Below, piece after piece: positions 63,716-64,000 of a DNA stretch of 64,000 nt (the first letter of the stretch is position 1; the number at the start of each line of letters is the position of its first letter). The notes under the pieces are model-generated. The model ran no database searches, was not told where the DNA came from, and saw only the letters and a list, made by a program, of their open reading frames with translations. Both the position numbers and the translations under genes were made by a program. The stretch is from CANMUM01 sp965263365 (lineage in GTDB: Bacteria; Pseudomonadota; Alphaproteobacteria; Rhodobacterales; Rhodobacteraceae): the NCBI GenBank assembly GCA_965263365.1, contig OZ253672.1, forward strand, positions 930,001-994,000. Reading direction: 5' to 3'.

Positions 63716-64000
63716 ATTACATCAATTCCATTGTCGCAAATAATGGCACTAATTGAAATTCGTTGAAAGCTATTATTGCGCATTGTAACTCCTCTCATAA
63801 AATCAATTTTTTAAAATGTTGGTTGGCGCCAACATCTTTCAAAATTTATAACAAATGAGATTAAGAGTCTCATTTTTAAATAACTACGCTATATTCCATC
63901 TCATTTCAAGAAAAATTATACTTTAGAAAAATGCGTTTTGTAAAAATAATAGCTATAAGGAATTTTAAGCAATTGGCGTGGTCAAGCTTGCGCGCGGTCC
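63716..64000. promoter_or_regulatory. soeA upstream region with palindrome and dyad
   Basis: About 285 bp without a gene. A perfect 12-bp palindrome, GTTGGCGCCAAC, lies at 63822-63833, ~107 bp upstream of the soeA ATG. Further up, AAATGAGA and TCTCATTT form an 8-bp dyad around 7 bp at 63853-63875. Either may be an operator for soe expression; the second could also be a weak terminator for a gene beyond the window. Confidence 0.45.

Noticed and set aside
1..64000. CRISPR arrays, insertion sequences, integrases, rRNA and tRNA genes
   Set aside because: No regularly spaced repeats, transposase-like proteins, attachment-type repeats or RNA gene signatures were found in the intergenic regions read by eye.

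Overview
This looks like a chromosomal piece of a marine, Rhodobacterales-like alphaproteobacterium with moderate-to-low GC (mid-40s percent by eye). The evidence is the tail end of a gene transfer agent (GTA) cluster, a pyruvate dehydrogenase E1-beta with its own lipoyl domain, a GapR/DUF2312 protein, TRAP and TTT transporters, and an xsc-pta plus soeABC sulfonate module. There are no rRNA or tRNA genes, insertion sequences or CRISPR arrays that I can see.

Layout. 1-3.2 kb: end of the GTA cluster (baseplate C-terminus and a DUF2793 protein), then cysE and a small lipoprotein. 3.3-9.8 kb: central carbon block on the minus strand (pgk, class I fba, ftsB-like, pdhA-pdhB-pdhC), with a strong terminator after fba and a 22-bp perfect palindrome just upstream of pdhA. 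9.9-15.5 kb: lipoprotein, RhlE helicase, EamA transporter, GapR-like protein and a Hint-domain protein. 16.1-19.4 kb: a compact four-gene operon (PfkB kinase, IolB-like isomerase, class II aldolase, SDR) that looks like a second copy of the lower inositol pathway. 19.6-34.5 kb: a LacI regulator with probable operators, a CUT2-type ABC transporter, then iolG-iolC-iolD-iolE, an Fe(II)/2-oxoglutarate-type oxygenase, iolB, two Gfo/Idh/MocA dehydrogenases and an AEC permease in one tightly coupled operon. 34.9-36.1 kb: glycerate 2-kinase.

36.2-38.2 kb holds two adjacent, divergently oriented pseudogenes: an SDR with an in-frame stop and a frameshift, and an AraC regulator with at least three frame changes. 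38.3-49.1 kb is a tricarboxylate or related acid locus: a TcuA-like flavoprotein, AbrB-type permease, D-2-hydroxyacid dehydrogenase, universal stress protein, PrpF-type isomerase, TctA-TctB fusion, TctC, and the two-component system TctDE. 49.2-63.7 kb is best read as an isethionate (C2 sulfonate) pathway: IclR regulator, TRAP transporter, GMC alcohol dehydrogenase (IseJ-like), Xsc, Pta and the cytoplasmic sulfite dehydrogenase SoeABC. An unrelated SIR2-like gene sits between pta and soeC.

How they work together. In the sulfonate block the TRAP system would import isethionate, the GMC enzyme would oxidise it to sulfoacetaldehyde, Xsc would release sulfite and acetyl phosphate, Pta would make acetyl-CoA, and SoeABC would oxidise the sulfite to sulfate. 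In the inositol block the ABC system imports a cyclitol and IolG/E/D/B/C convert it to C3 units. IolA is not in the window. All three binding-protein-dependent transporters carry a GC-rich stem-loop between the binding-protein gene and the first membrane-subunit gene.
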